Below, in pieces: positions 1 through 5,317 of a stretch of 5,688 bases of DNA. The DNA comes from AVCC01 sp039920865 (GTDB taxonomy: Bacteria > Pseudomonadota > Gammaproteobacteria > Burkholderiales > Burkholderiaceae_D). How positions within the stretch are numbered: the stretch's first letter is position 1; each line of letters opens with the position of its first letter. The position numbers and the translations under genes were made by a program. The notes beneath the pieces are model-generated. The model ran no database searches. It saw only the letters and a program-made list of their open reading frames with translations, and had not been told where the DNA came from. The stretch is taken from NCBI GenBank assembly GCA_039920865.1, contig JBDSCZ010000344.1:1-5688 (forward strand). The letters are read 5' to 3'.

Positions 1-121
1 TGCCAGACCGCCAGCATGTCGCCGCTCAGGATATTTTTCAGCCCGTGCGCGCCGAAAGCGCCGGCAGCAACCGCAATGAACATATTGATGGCAGCGGCGA
101 TGATCAGGGAACGTTCATTCA
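1..121. repeat. Left copy of 121-bp terminal direct repeat
   Basis: The first 121 bases are repeated exactly, in the same orientation, at 5568-5688. Because both copies run to the very ends of the window, this looks like the overlap of a circular (or tandemly repeated) molecule that was cut open, not an internal repeat. The unique length would be 5,567 bp. The copy lies inside the 5' part of the DUF423 gene, so no special repeat-borne function is needed to explain it. Confidence 0.97.
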
Positions 122-122
122 T
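1..122 (-). CDS. DUF423 family membrane protein, 5' end (partial; completed at 5318-5688)
   Basis: This is the start of the minus-strand gene whose body lies at 5318-5688. The ATG is at 122-120, read on the minus strand, and is preceded by GGAG (131-128) with a 5-base spacer, a good ribosome site. It encodes MNERSLIIAAAINMFIAVAA and then the family's GAFGAHGL signature at residues 21-28, before running off the left edge. Only base 122 lies outside the terminal repeat: the right-hand copy stops after two bases of the start codon, and the left copy supplies the last base and the ribosome site. On a circle these are one gene. On a linear molecule this would be a truncated duplicate. Confidence 0.85.
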   Translation of the reverse strand, partial: MNERSLIIAAAINMFIAVAAGAFGAHGLKNILSGDMLAVW

Positions 123-317
123 GGGGACTCCGATACGGATGATTAATTAATACTACTGATTGTATTTTTTAAGTCGCAATGAATATATGCGTTAATTGCA
201 CAATATTTAATCATACCCCATCAAAAATATAATTCATGCAACTATTCAGCGCGCTATGGCACACGGCGCGACCGCCCGGAAAATCGCAGATGCGCCTTAA
301 AAGATGCCATTCATAAA
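123..317. other. AT-rich intergenic region between the CDGSH and DUF423 genes
   Basis: About 195 bases between two co-directional minus-strand genes. The stretch from about 140 to 235 is markedly AT-rich compared with the genes around it and must contain any DUF423 promoter. On the minus strand a weak candidate is TTGCGA followed 18 bases later by TAGTAT, both poor matches. I see no iterons, DnaA-box cluster or intrinsic terminator with a U-run. Confidence 0.5.
128..131 (-). promoter_or_regulatory. Ribosome binding site of the DUF423 gene
   Basis: GGAG on the minus strand, 5 bases before the ATG at 122-120. It decides the start: a later in-frame ATG (codon 14) lacks such a site and would remove half of the first membrane helix. 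It lies outside the terminal repeat, so only the left end of the window shows it. Confidence 0.7.
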
Positions 318-482
318 TTACTCTGCGACTTCCTGGCTGGTGGTGTTTTTCTGAGCGCCCTCCAGCTCCTTAGCCAGCACCTGTTGCCACTGCGCCTCTG
401 TCAGCCCATGACTGCCGTCGCAGTAATAGCGACGACCACAACCGCATTGGCCGATATCTTCTGAATTTGTACGAACCCGCAT
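318..482 (-). CDS. Small CDGSH-type iron-sulfur protein (compact variant)
   Basis: A 54-residue minus-strand frame, ATG at 482-480 and TAA at 320-318. Residues 13-25 read CGCGRRYYCDGSH. The Cys13, Cys15, Cys21 and His25 pattern is the 3-Cys/1-His set that holds a [2Fe-2S] cluster in CDGSH (mitoNEET-like) proteins. The N-terminal TNSEDIGQCGCGR and the following GLTEAQW are the kind of flanks seen in short bacterial CDGSH proteins, from memory of the family. Oddly, only five residues separate Cys15 from Cys21, against eight in the usual C-x-C-x2-[ST]-x3-P-x-C pattern, and the Pro is missing. The C-terminal third is a charged, probably helical tail. There is no strong ribosome site before the ATG; an in-frame TTG at 494-492 is an alternative start, and the frame is closed by a stop at 512-510. 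The role is likely electron or Fe-S transfer in the cytoplasm, but no partner is visible. It reads toward the DUF423 gene, 195 bases away. Confidence is good for the family and moderate for expression. Confidence 0.68.
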   Translation of the reverse strand: MRVRTNSEDIGQCGCGRRYYCDGSHGLTEAQWQQVLAKELEGAQKNTTSQEVAE

Positions 483-940
483 TTGATATTCCAATGAAAA
501 AGCCAGTGATTATGCCGCAACGCAATCCCTTGGGTGCGGCGGTGCTGTAGCAAGGCGTCGACATCGCCCCGCCCCGCGGCGCCAAGCGACGCAGCTTTCT
601 GGAACAAAACCTGCAGACACGGGCCGTCACATCTACCGGTTACGCCACAAGGGCAACCGGTGCATGGGGAAAATTAACGCTTCGGGACGTATTCGCTCGC
701 GCATGCCCGATGATCAGCACCTTCCAAAACCCCCTTGGGTCTAGCACCGATGACTTTCCGTTGATCTTCCTCACTACGCAATCAGAAACAACCATTAACT
801 TAAAAAAACACAACGCAAACAGACAAATCTGGCATTTAAAAGCGGCAGGCAAGAAGTAATCAAGTTGCTGCATTTCGCGCCGGCTTGCTCTGAAATCCGC
901 TCAGGGCATAAAACCCCATAGCCGGCTGAGGCTGTCATAA
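483..940. other. Gene-poor intergenic region
   Basis: About 460 bases between the divergent CDGSH (minus) and MBL (plus) genes. Frames here are short or have no plausible start, no ribosome site and no recognisable protein motif. It should hold the promoters of both flanking genes. The only structure I can point to is a weak promoter-like pair and dyad at 885-912. Confidence 0.5.
885..912 (+). promoter_or_regulatory. Possible weak promoter with a dyad in its spacer, upstream of the MBL gene
   Basis: TTGCTC (885-890) and CATAAA (907-912) are 16 bases apart, modest matches to sigma-70 -35 and -10 elements. Between them GCTCTGA (887-893) and TCAGGGC (901-907) form an imperfect inverted repeat with a 7-base gap and one T/G mismatch. 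If the promoter is real, the dyad is placed where a repressor would act. The -10 element would put the transcript start roughly 35 bases before the MBL gene. Weak consensus matches keep this speculative. Confidence 0.22.
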
Positions 941-946
941 AAGGAG
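941..946 (+). promoter_or_regulatory. Ribosome binding site that decides the MBL gene start
   Basis: AAGGAG lies 7 bases before the ATG at 954 but only 1 base before the in-frame ATG at 948. Normal spacing favours 954, making the protein 246 residues and not 248. Confidence 0.75.
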
Positions 947-953
947 CATGGTC

Positions 954-1694
954 ATGCAAAGTAAAGTTACTGAAATCGCGCCCGACATCTACCGGATTTC
1001 AACCTTTCATCCCGATTACGCGATCCAGTTCAACCAGTTCCTCGTCGATGATGATGAGCCATTCCTGATGCATACAGGCTTTAAGAGGATGTTTCAATCC
1101 ACGCTTGAGGGACTGAAGTCGATCATCGATCCCGCCGAGCTACGCTGGATCGGGTTCAGCCACTTTGAATCCGATGAGTGCGGGGCGTTGAACAAGTTGC
1201 TCGGGGTTGCTCCGCACGCGCAGCCGGTGTGCAGTGTGGTTGGCGCGATCGTGATGGTGAACGATTTCGCAGACCGCGCGCCGCGATCGCTGGCCGATAA
1301 CGAGGTCCTGCAAACCGGCAGACACCGGCTTCGATTTCTCGCGACGCCCCATGTGCCGCACTGCTGGGACGCAGGATTGTTCTTCGATGAAGCGGAGCGG
1401 ACGCTGTTCTGCTCGGATCTCTTCTTCCAGCCCGGCGATCCCGAACCGGTTACGGAATCCGATATCGTTGGGCGCGCCAGGGATGCAATCCACGGCGGCC
1501 TCAACGGTCCACTGGCGAAGGACATGCCCTACACGCCGTACACCGACAGCACGCTCGCACGACTCGCTGCGCTGGAACCGACAACGCTGGCAGTTATGCA
1601 TGGCTCTTCGTTCCAGGGTGACGGTCGCAATGCCATTCTCGAGCTTGCCGCTGTGATCAAGGCCCTCTTAAGTACGCCCGGCACTGACGCCTGA
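954..1694 (+). CDS. Stand-alone MBL-fold diiron protein (flavodiiron/ODP-type)
   Basis: A 246-residue soluble, probably cytoplasmic protein with the metallo-beta-lactamase domain of flavodiiron proteins but no flavodoxin domain. Numbered from the ATG at 954, the predicted ligands are His70, Glu72 and Asp74 (SHFESDECG, the flavodiiron HxExD motif), His136 (PHCWDAG), Asp155 (LFCSDLFF) and His216 (AVMHGSSFQGDG). The 19-residue His136-Asp155 and 61-residue Asp155-His216 spacings agree with those I recall for flavodiiron reductases, and the Glu in the motif points to a diiron rather than a dizinc enzyme. The residue after the HxExD Asp is Glu75, where hydrolytic MBL proteins and many flavodiiron proteins have His. 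Without its own FMN domain the protein either borrows electrons from a separate partner or acts as an oxygen/NO-binding sensor, as proposed for ODP proteins; no partner is seen next door. It appears to be a single-gene unit, 307 bases before the iron-uptake operon and on the same strand. An O2/NO reductase role is possible; the fold and diiron site are the firm part. Confidence 0.85.
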   Translation: MQSKVTEIAPDIYRISTFHPDYAIQFNQFLVDDDEPFLMHTGFKRMFQSTLEGLKSIIDPAELRWIGFSHFESDECGALNKLLGVAPHAQPVCSVVGAIVMVNDFADRAPRSLADNEVLQTGRHRLRFLATPHVPHCWDAGLFFDEAERTLFCSDLFFQPGDPEPVTESDIVGRARDAIHGGLNGPLAKDMPYTPYTDSTLARLAALEPTTLAVMHGSSFQGDGRNAILELAAVIKALLSTPGTDA

Positions 1695-1945
1695 CCCGCT
1701 TAGTTGCCCGAAAACATTTGCGCTATGCCGCGTGCGTCGTGCCATTTTCGGCAATCCATGTCCACTCCATTGGCCGCCCGAAAGCAAGGGCGCGCACGAA
1801 ATACCCGCGCACTCCCACGATAATCATTTGGTTAGACTTGATCGGCCGTCGGCATTGCCGGCAAGGTGCGCGGGACACGCGCCAGCTGCAACCCGGCCAT
1901 CGTCTCGGCATGATCGAGCGCGCCGCAGCAATCACGCAAAAGGGC
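1695..1945. other. Intergenic region between the MBL gene and the iron operon
   Basis: Some 250 bases with no convincing gene. An open frame does run in phase into the cupredoxin gene from an ATG at 1732, but it crosses the promoter and Fur box and buries the signal peptide, so it is not used as a start. A partial Fur-like segment, GATAATCATT, lies at 1819-1828. No clear terminator follows the MBL gene. Confidence 0.5.
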
Positions 1946-1974
1946 TTGCATATTCTAATGAGAATCATTATTAT
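1946..1974 (+). promoter_or_regulatory. Sigma-70-type promoter of the cupredoxin-FTR1 operon
   Basis: TTGCAT (1946-1951) and TATTAT (1969-1974) are separated by exactly 17 bases. The -10 element matches TATAAT at five of six positions and the -35 keeps the TTG core. It lies about 30 bases upstream of the cupredoxin start codon. A Fur box fills the spacer and reaches into the -10, so iron-bound Fur would block polymerase. The first transcribed base would fall near 1981. Confidence 0.65.
1954..1972. promoter_or_regulatory. Fur box
   Basis: TCTAATGAGAATCATTATT matches the classic 19-bp Fur consensus GATAATGATAATCATTATC at 15 of 19 positions, including an unbroken AATCATTAT core. It overlaps the spacer and -10 of the promoter for the two-gene iron-uptake operon. 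This predicts repression by Fe(II)-Fur when iron is plentiful and expression under iron starvation, which fits the products downstream. Confidence 0.85.
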
Positions 1975-1990
1975 TTGCATCTCACCTTTC

Positions 1991-1995
1991 AGGAG
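1991..1995 (+). promoter_or_regulatory. Ribosome binding site of the cupredoxin gene
   Basis: AGGAG, 6 bases before the ATG at 2002. Together with the signal peptide that begins there, it fixes this start over the in-frame ATG at 1732. Confidence 0.8.
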
Positions 1996-2001
1996 CAAAG
2001 A

Positions 2002-2331
2002 ATGAAACGTCTGTTGTCGCTTACTCTTTTGTCGCTAACCACTGCCACCGCTTTTGCCGGCGCCGGGGAATTTACGCTAACGATCAAGGATCACACCTTT
2101 GCGCCGAAGGAAATTACGATTCCCGCCGGGAAAAAAATCAAGCTACTGGTGGTGAACCAGGATGCCACGCCCGCAGAGTTTGAGAGCAAAGCGCTAAACC
2201 GTGAGAAAGTCATTCCGGGCAAATCCACCGGCAAGATCAATCTTGGACCTTTAAAGCCTGGCCGCTATTCGTTCGTCGAGGAATATCACGAAAACGATGC
2301 AGCAGCACAAGGCACCATCATTGTCGAATGA
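2002..2331 (+). CDS. Periplasmic cupredoxin-fold protein of an FTR1 iron-uptake system (FtrB-like)
   Basis: A 109-residue exported protein. Residues 1-19 form a signal peptide (two Lys/Arg, a Leu-rich core, AFA before the likely cut at Gly20). The mature domain has the cupredoxin_1 pattern: KDHTFAPKEITIPAGKK (29-45), then VVNQD, AEFES (58-62), a GPLKPGRYSF turn (82-91), EEYHEND (93-99) and a final beta strand. Close relatives sit beside FTR1 permeases, such as FtrB of the FtrABCD ferrous-iron systems of Bordetella and Brucella, where a ferrous-iron oxidation or delivery role is proposed. The mature chain has no Cys and no Met, so a classical type 1 copper site (Cys, two His, Met) cannot form; His31, His96 and the acidic residues around them are the only obvious metal ligands. 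It is the first gene of a Fur-controlled operon, with 20 bases to the permease gene. A P19-like FtrA partner is absent. The family is confident and the exact chemistry is not. Confidence 0.87.
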   Translation: MKRLLSLTLLSLTTATAFAGAGEFTLTIKDHTFAPKEITIPAGKKIKLLVVNQDATPAEFESKALNREKVIPGKSTGKINLGPLKPGRYSFVEEYHENDAAAQGTIIVE

Positions 2332-2351
2332 AACCCTAGTCAGGAACCCAC

Positions 2352-3212
2352 ATGTTCGCCGCTGCCGTCATCGTTTTTCGTGAATCACTGGAAGCTTCGC
2401 TGATCATCAGCATCATGGCGGCCGCTACGCGCGGGATACCATCGCGCACGCGCTGGATAGTCGCCGGCATATGCGCCGGATTCGCCGGCGCGACTCTGGT
2501 GGCGTCAAGCATGGAGTTTATTTCGGACATGGCCAGCGGGATGGGACAGGAGTTGTTCAACGCGGCTGTCCTGATTCTTGCTGTGGGCATGCTGGCATGG
2601 CACAGCATCTGGATGTCGGTCCATGGCCGCGAAATGGCGGCGCAAGCCCAGCACGCGGCGCGTGAAATCAGCGACGGCACGCGCGAATGTTCGGTGATTT
2701 TCCTGGTAGTGGCGCTCGCTGTTTTGCGCGAGGGTTCGGAGACCGTTTTATTCCTCTACGGCCTGGCCACCGGCAGCGAAGAGGGCATGCGCAGCACCAT
2801 CACCGGTGGCGTGAGTGGCTTGGCTGCTGGTGCATTCGTGGGAACCTTGCTGTATGCAGGCTTGCTGCGCATTCCATTGCGCTGGTTCTTTTCAATTACC
2901 GGAATCTTCGTTTTGCTACTGGCAGCCAGCATGGCTTCACAGGTAGCACGCTTCCTGGTTCAGGCAGACCTATTGCCGAGTCTTGGCCAGCCGCTATGGG
3001 ACACCTCGGCCATATTGTCCCAGACCTCGGCCGCAGGAACGCTACTGCATGGGCTGATCGGCTACGACGCCCGGCCAGCGGGCATGCAGCTACTGTTTTA
3101 TGTCGTCGTGCTGGTGGCAATTGCCAGTGGCTCGTTCTGGGTCGCCCGGCGTGGAAAAGGGAAAGGCAGCGCAAAAAAAACGGCCTCGCCTGCTTCCACC
3201 AGAACTGCCTAG
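2352..3212 (+). CDS. FTR1-family high-affinity iron permease (FtrC/EfeU-like)
   Basis: A 286-residue inner-membrane protein, full length for bacterial FTR1 permeases, with about seven hydrophobic segments. Both hallmark REXXE iron-binding motifs are present: RESLE at residues 10-14 in the first helix and REGSE at 126-130 in a central helix (ALAVLREGSETVLFLYGLA). The charged stretch at about 88-112 is a loop between helices, and the C-terminal 25 residues are a basic, low-complexity cytoplasmic-type tail. The start at 2352 has AGGA 6 bases upstream. It takes iron, probably supplied by the cupredoxin protein encoded 20 bases upstream, across the inner membrane. Both genes share one Fur-regulated transcript. 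Fuller systems carry a P19-type protein and a polyferredoxin (FtrA, FtrD) or EfeO/EfeB; none is encoded here, so this is a pared-down two-gene version, or the rest lies elsewhere. No clear terminator follows. Confidence 0.93.
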   Translation: MFAAAVIVFRESLEASLIISIMAAATRGIPSRTRWIVAGICAGFAGATLVASSMEFISDMASGMGQELFNAAVLILAVGMLAWHSIWMSVHGREMAAQAQHAAREISDGTRECSVIFLVVALAVLREGSETVLFLYGLATGSEEGMRSTITGGVSGLAAGAFVGTLLYAGLLRIPLRWFFSITGIFVLLLAASMASQVARFLVQADLLPSLGQPLWDTSAILSQTSAAGTLLHGLIGYDARPAGMQLLFYVVVLVAIASGSFWVARRGKGKGSAKKTASPASTRTA

Positions 3213-3471
3213 GCAACCCCTCTCTGAAACGACGAACCGGTCCGAAGCAAGTCGCGTCCAGTCCGTGCTGAAAGGCCGGGATGCCTCTCGACCTGGCTGG
3301 CTTGCCGGCTGACGTAAGCGGCGAACAGGCAGAAAAATGCAAAATTCTCAAGAACATACTTGTCAGTGCCGGCCACCGTGCTGAACGCAAGGGCTGCTCT
3401 GACAATTCCCTGCCTGTTGCCGATTGCTGCGGCCTTGCGCCTGCTACCATATTTTCTATCGGTAACAGCCT
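3213..3471. other. Intergenic region after the iron operon
   Basis: About 260 bases with no recognisable gene and no clear U-run terminator. Long open frames cross it on the minus strand, but none carries a ribosome site, a plausible start or a motif I recognise. Confidence 0.45.
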
Positions 3472-3639
3472 TTACGACGATTGCGACCGGTTCAGAACAT
3501 CCAGCATCGCCGGCACCAGATCCGTGTGGTGATGAATCAACTTCCATCCACCTGCTTCGCGCTGATAGATGTTCGTGACGCGATGATTGATTGTCACTTG
3601 CTACCCGGAAAATTTGGCCTGCCCTTCCTCTACACCCAT
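3472..3639 (-). pseudogene. Remnant of a SnoaL/NTF2-like protein gene
   Basis: Read on the minus strand, 3600-3475 encodes QVTINHRVTNIYQREAGG, WKLIHHHTDLVPAML and a short tail before TAA at 3474-3472. The VTNIYQREAGGWKLIHHH stretch is the typical C-terminal strand pair of SnoaL-like/DUF4440 (NTF2-fold) proteins, which are usually 120-150 residues long. In the same frame a TAG at 3603-3601 interrupts it, and the codons upstream (MGVEEGQAKFSG, ending at the stop) look like a possible continuation. Beyond that no recognisable N-terminal half is found in any frame. I infer a decayed gene with a nonsense codon and a lost or scrambled 5' half. No ribosome site supports translation of the short tail alone. 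The family call rests on motif memory. Confidence 0.55.
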
Positions 3640-3806
3640 CGTCTTCCGGATAAAAAATGCCTGCCTCCAGACCGCCCGGCAGCAGGCTTTCATTGATGCT
3701 TTGACACCGCTCAGGCTGTACGATTGAGAAGATGCACCGCGGCCAATGTGCGGTGTAATGGTGTAGCAGGGGTTTTGTGGGGCACTGCCTCGCGCCTGTG
3801 CAACGG

Positions 3807-3826
3807 TATCCGCTTGCAAGCGGATA
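3807..3826. promoter_or_regulatory. Perfect 20-bp palindrome, candidate operator
   Basis: TATCCGCTTG followed directly by its reverse complement CAAGCGGATA, with no spacer and no mismatch. With no loop it is a poor RNA hairpin and looks more like the binding site of a dimeric regulator. It lies about 160 bases upstream of the FUSC start. The regulator is unknown and none is encoded in the window. A decayed, unused site is also possible. Confidence 0.45.
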
Positions 3827-3911
3827 TACGCGCTGCAAGGGCTGCACTTATTACACCCTATTTTTCACGGGTTACGGCCCTGCAGGATTGAAACTGCACT
3901 TTCAGGTTTCT

Positions 3912-3925
3912 TGGTAACATTACCA
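3912..3925. promoter_or_regulatory. Inverted repeat TGGTAA-CA-TTACCA upstream of the FUSC gene
   Basis: Two perfect 6-base arms separated by CA, about 60 bases before the FUSC start codon, where a promoter or operator would be expected. A TTG-containing hexamer overlaps the left arm and CATTAT follows at 3931-3936, but their spacing (14 bases) is too short for a normal promoter. Function unproven. Confidence 0.3.
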
Positions 3926-3941
3926 TCTTGCATTATTTTCG

Positions 3942-3960
3942 CGCCTACAGCGCGTAGACG
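3942..3960. promoter_or_regulatory. Imperfect inverted repeat just before the FUSC gene
   Basis: CGCCTAC and GTAGACG pair at six of seven positions around a 5-base centre (AGCGC). It ends about 24 bases before the FUSC ATG, so it would lie in the leader or at the promoter. It could be an operator half of a LysR- or TetR-like site, or a small leader hairpin. Weak evidence. Confidence 0.22.
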
Positions 3961-3984
3961 ACATATCAGAAAGGCCGATCGAAG

Positions 3985-5076
3985 ATGCGTTTGAGTAAGT
4001 GGAGCAAGTTACAGGCGCTGATGCGGGCAGAACTGCGCTATTTGACGACGATCAACGCCAGCGACCGGCTCTGGCAGATGCCCTTCGCTGCGGCGCTTGC
4101 CTTGGGCTTGCCGCTACTGGTCGGCGCCTACTTCGACAATATGGAGTACGGACTGGTTTCGTCGCTCGGCGGACTGGTATTTCTCTATTTGCCTAACACA
4201 CCGATGTCTCACCGCATGGTATCGCTGATGGCTTGTGCGTTTGGCATGGTTGCCTGCTATGCGCTAGGGGTGATGAGCCATTTTTTTCCGCCGCTGATGA
4301 TGTGGGTGCTGATGTTCATTGCCATCCTGGTCACGATGGTATGCCGGTTTTATCGCGTGGGGCAGCCGGGCAGCCTTTTTTTCGTCATGGCAGCGTCGAT
4401 CGGCGCATATTCGACGGGGGATGTGCTGCAGGTGCCGCTCAAGGTGGGACTGCTCACCATGGGTTGTCTGCTGGCCTGCCTGATCGCGTTTTTCTTCAGC
4501 CTCTATATATTACGGCTGCAGGCGTCAAAGCCAGTGGAACCTTTGCCACCGGCGACCTTCGATTTCGTGGTATTCGATTCAGTGGTGATAGGCGTGTTCG
4601 TGGGTATTTCACTGGCCTTGGCGCAAATATTGGAAATGGAACGTCCGTACTGGGTTCCGGTTAGTTGCCTGGCTGTAATTCAGGGCGTGTCCTTGCGCGC
4701 GGTGTGGAATAAGCAATTGCACCGCATTATCGGTACCGGGATCGGCCTTCTGCTGTCCTGGGGTTTGCTGATGCTGCCGCTGGACAAGTGGAGCATATCC
4801 TTGATGATGATGGTGCTGGCCTTCGTAGTCGAGACTATCGTAGTGCGGCACTATGGATTCGCAGCAATCTTCATTACCCCATTGACCATCTTGCTGGCGG
4901 AGGCTGCCACGCTTGGGCATGGCTCGCCGGCCGCACTGATCCAGGCGCGATTTTTCGATACCGTCCTGGGCTGCATCGTCGGTCTTGCCGGCGGTATCTG
5001 TCTGCATAGCCCACGCTTTCGGGAATTGGTGGGCAGCCAAATTCGACGCCTGGTCCCGCTGCGCCTTGTGCCATGA
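3985..5076 (+). CDS. FUSC-family integral membrane protein (fusaric acid resistance/AaeB-like)
   Basis: A 363-residue inner-membrane protein with two similar hydrophobic blocks (about 33-178 and 198-340) joined by a short polar linker, LQASKPVEPLPPATFDF. The second block carries the FUSC signature: ERPYWVPVSCLAVIQG (219-234) followed by HRIIGTGIG (246-254), RHYGFAAIFITPLTILLAE (288-306) and ARFFDTVLGCIVGL (321-334). FUSC proteins include the AaeB aromatic-acid exporters and YccS/YhfK-type proteins, usually 640-720 residues with large soluble domains; this short form keeps mainly the membrane part. A transporter of aromatic or other weak acids is possible, but the substrate cannot be read from the sequence. 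GAAAGG lies 10 bases before the chosen ATG; a second in-frame ATG at 4021 has no better site. No membrane-fusion or outer-membrane efflux partner is encoded nearby. It is a single gene, convergent with the DUF423 gene. Confidence 0.86.
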   Translation: MRLSKWSKLQALMRAELRYLTTINASDRLWQMPFAAALALGLPLLVGAYFDNMEYGLVSSLGGLVFLYLPNTPMSHRMVSLMACAFGMVACYALGVMSHFFPPLMMWVLMFIAILVTMVCRFYRVGQPGSLFFVMAASIGAYSTGDVLQVPLKVGLLTMGCLLACLIAFFFSLYILRLQASKPVEPLPPATFDFVVFDSVVIGVFVGISLALAQILEMERPYWVPVSCLAVIQGVSLRAVWNKQLHRIIGTGIGLLLSWGLLMLPLDKWSISLMMMVLAFVVETIVVRHYGFAAIFITPLTILLAEAATLGHGSPAALIQARFFDTVLGCIVGLAGGICLHSPRFRELVGSQIRRLVPLRLVP

Positions 5077-5317
5077 TGATTGCCGCTAGACTGGGATGCA
5101 ATATCAGCCAGCCTTGATCACTCTCCTGCCGCGAAATCGAATGCCTACGGCCCCGTAGATGCGGCCGATTTGAGGGTGAACACACTCAGCATGCGAACAA
5201 TTCATTCTAAATATACTAGACGCCGTATTTTATTTATCACAATAAAAATATGTGAAAGTTGCACTTCGTACCTGAATCCGCGCATGTTTTTAATGCATAC
5301 CCAAACCAACAAGCATA
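5077..5317. other. Convergent intergenic region between FUSC and DUF423 genes
   Basis: A 241-base gap where two converging transcripts must end. CTACGG-CC-CCGTAG (5145-5158) is a perfect but short inverted repeat lacking a U-run. The part at 5195-5260 is AT-rich and holds TCACA-N9-TGTGA (5237-5255), with an A-rich spacer on the plus strand and a T-rich one on the minus strand. Either could contribute to termination, but no textbook terminator is present. Confidence 0.4.

Larger units (their letters stand above)
3640..3984. other. Gene-free upstream region of the FUSC gene
   Basis: About 345 bases with no supported gene but several dyads: a perfect 20-bp palindrome (3807-3826), TGGTAA/TTACCA (3912-3925) and CGCCTAC/GTAGACG (3942-3960). 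I see no well-formed sigma-70 promoter, only isolated weak hexamers, so the FUSC promoter cannot be placed. Confidence 0.45.

Noticed and set aside
123..240. AT-rich stretch as a replication origin
   Set aside because: No repeated iterons, DnaA-box cluster or adjacent initiator gene. AT-richness alone fits a promoter region.
370..630. Minus-strand frames upstream of and overlapping the CDGSH gene
   Set aside because: They are in other frames than the CDGSH motif and show no family features or start signals.
554..860. Plus-strand open frame downstream of a TAG near 553
   Set aside because: It has no ribosome site, only an internal ATG giving about 50 codons, and no conserved pattern.
1819..1828. 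GATAATCATT, a second partial Fur-like sequence
   Set aside because: It matches only ten contiguous bases of the 19-bp consensus, with almost no match on either side (about 11 of 19), and lies 135 bases from the strong box. Probably chance.
1732..2001. N-terminal extension of the cupredoxin gene from an in-frame ATG at 1732
   Set aside because: It would run through the promoter and Fur box and place the signal peptide internally. The AGGAG-preceded ATG at 2002 is far better.
2896..3450. A 184-codon minus-strand frame antisense to the end of the FTR1 gene
   Set aside because: It lies largely opposite a well-supported FTR1 coding region and its translation is Arg/Ser/Pro-rich with no motif: a shadow of GC-rich codons.
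3209..3847. A 212-codon open frame on the minus strand spanning the gene-poor stretch
   Set aside because: It has no ribosome site, no recognisable motif and an odd composition (many Arg, Ser, Gly, Cys). It also reads out of frame with the recognisable SnoaL-like remnant in the same interval.
5237..5255. TCACA-N9-TGTGA resembling a CRP-type site
   Set aside because: The spacer is 9 rather than 6 bases and the site sits between convergent genes, where no promoter is expected.
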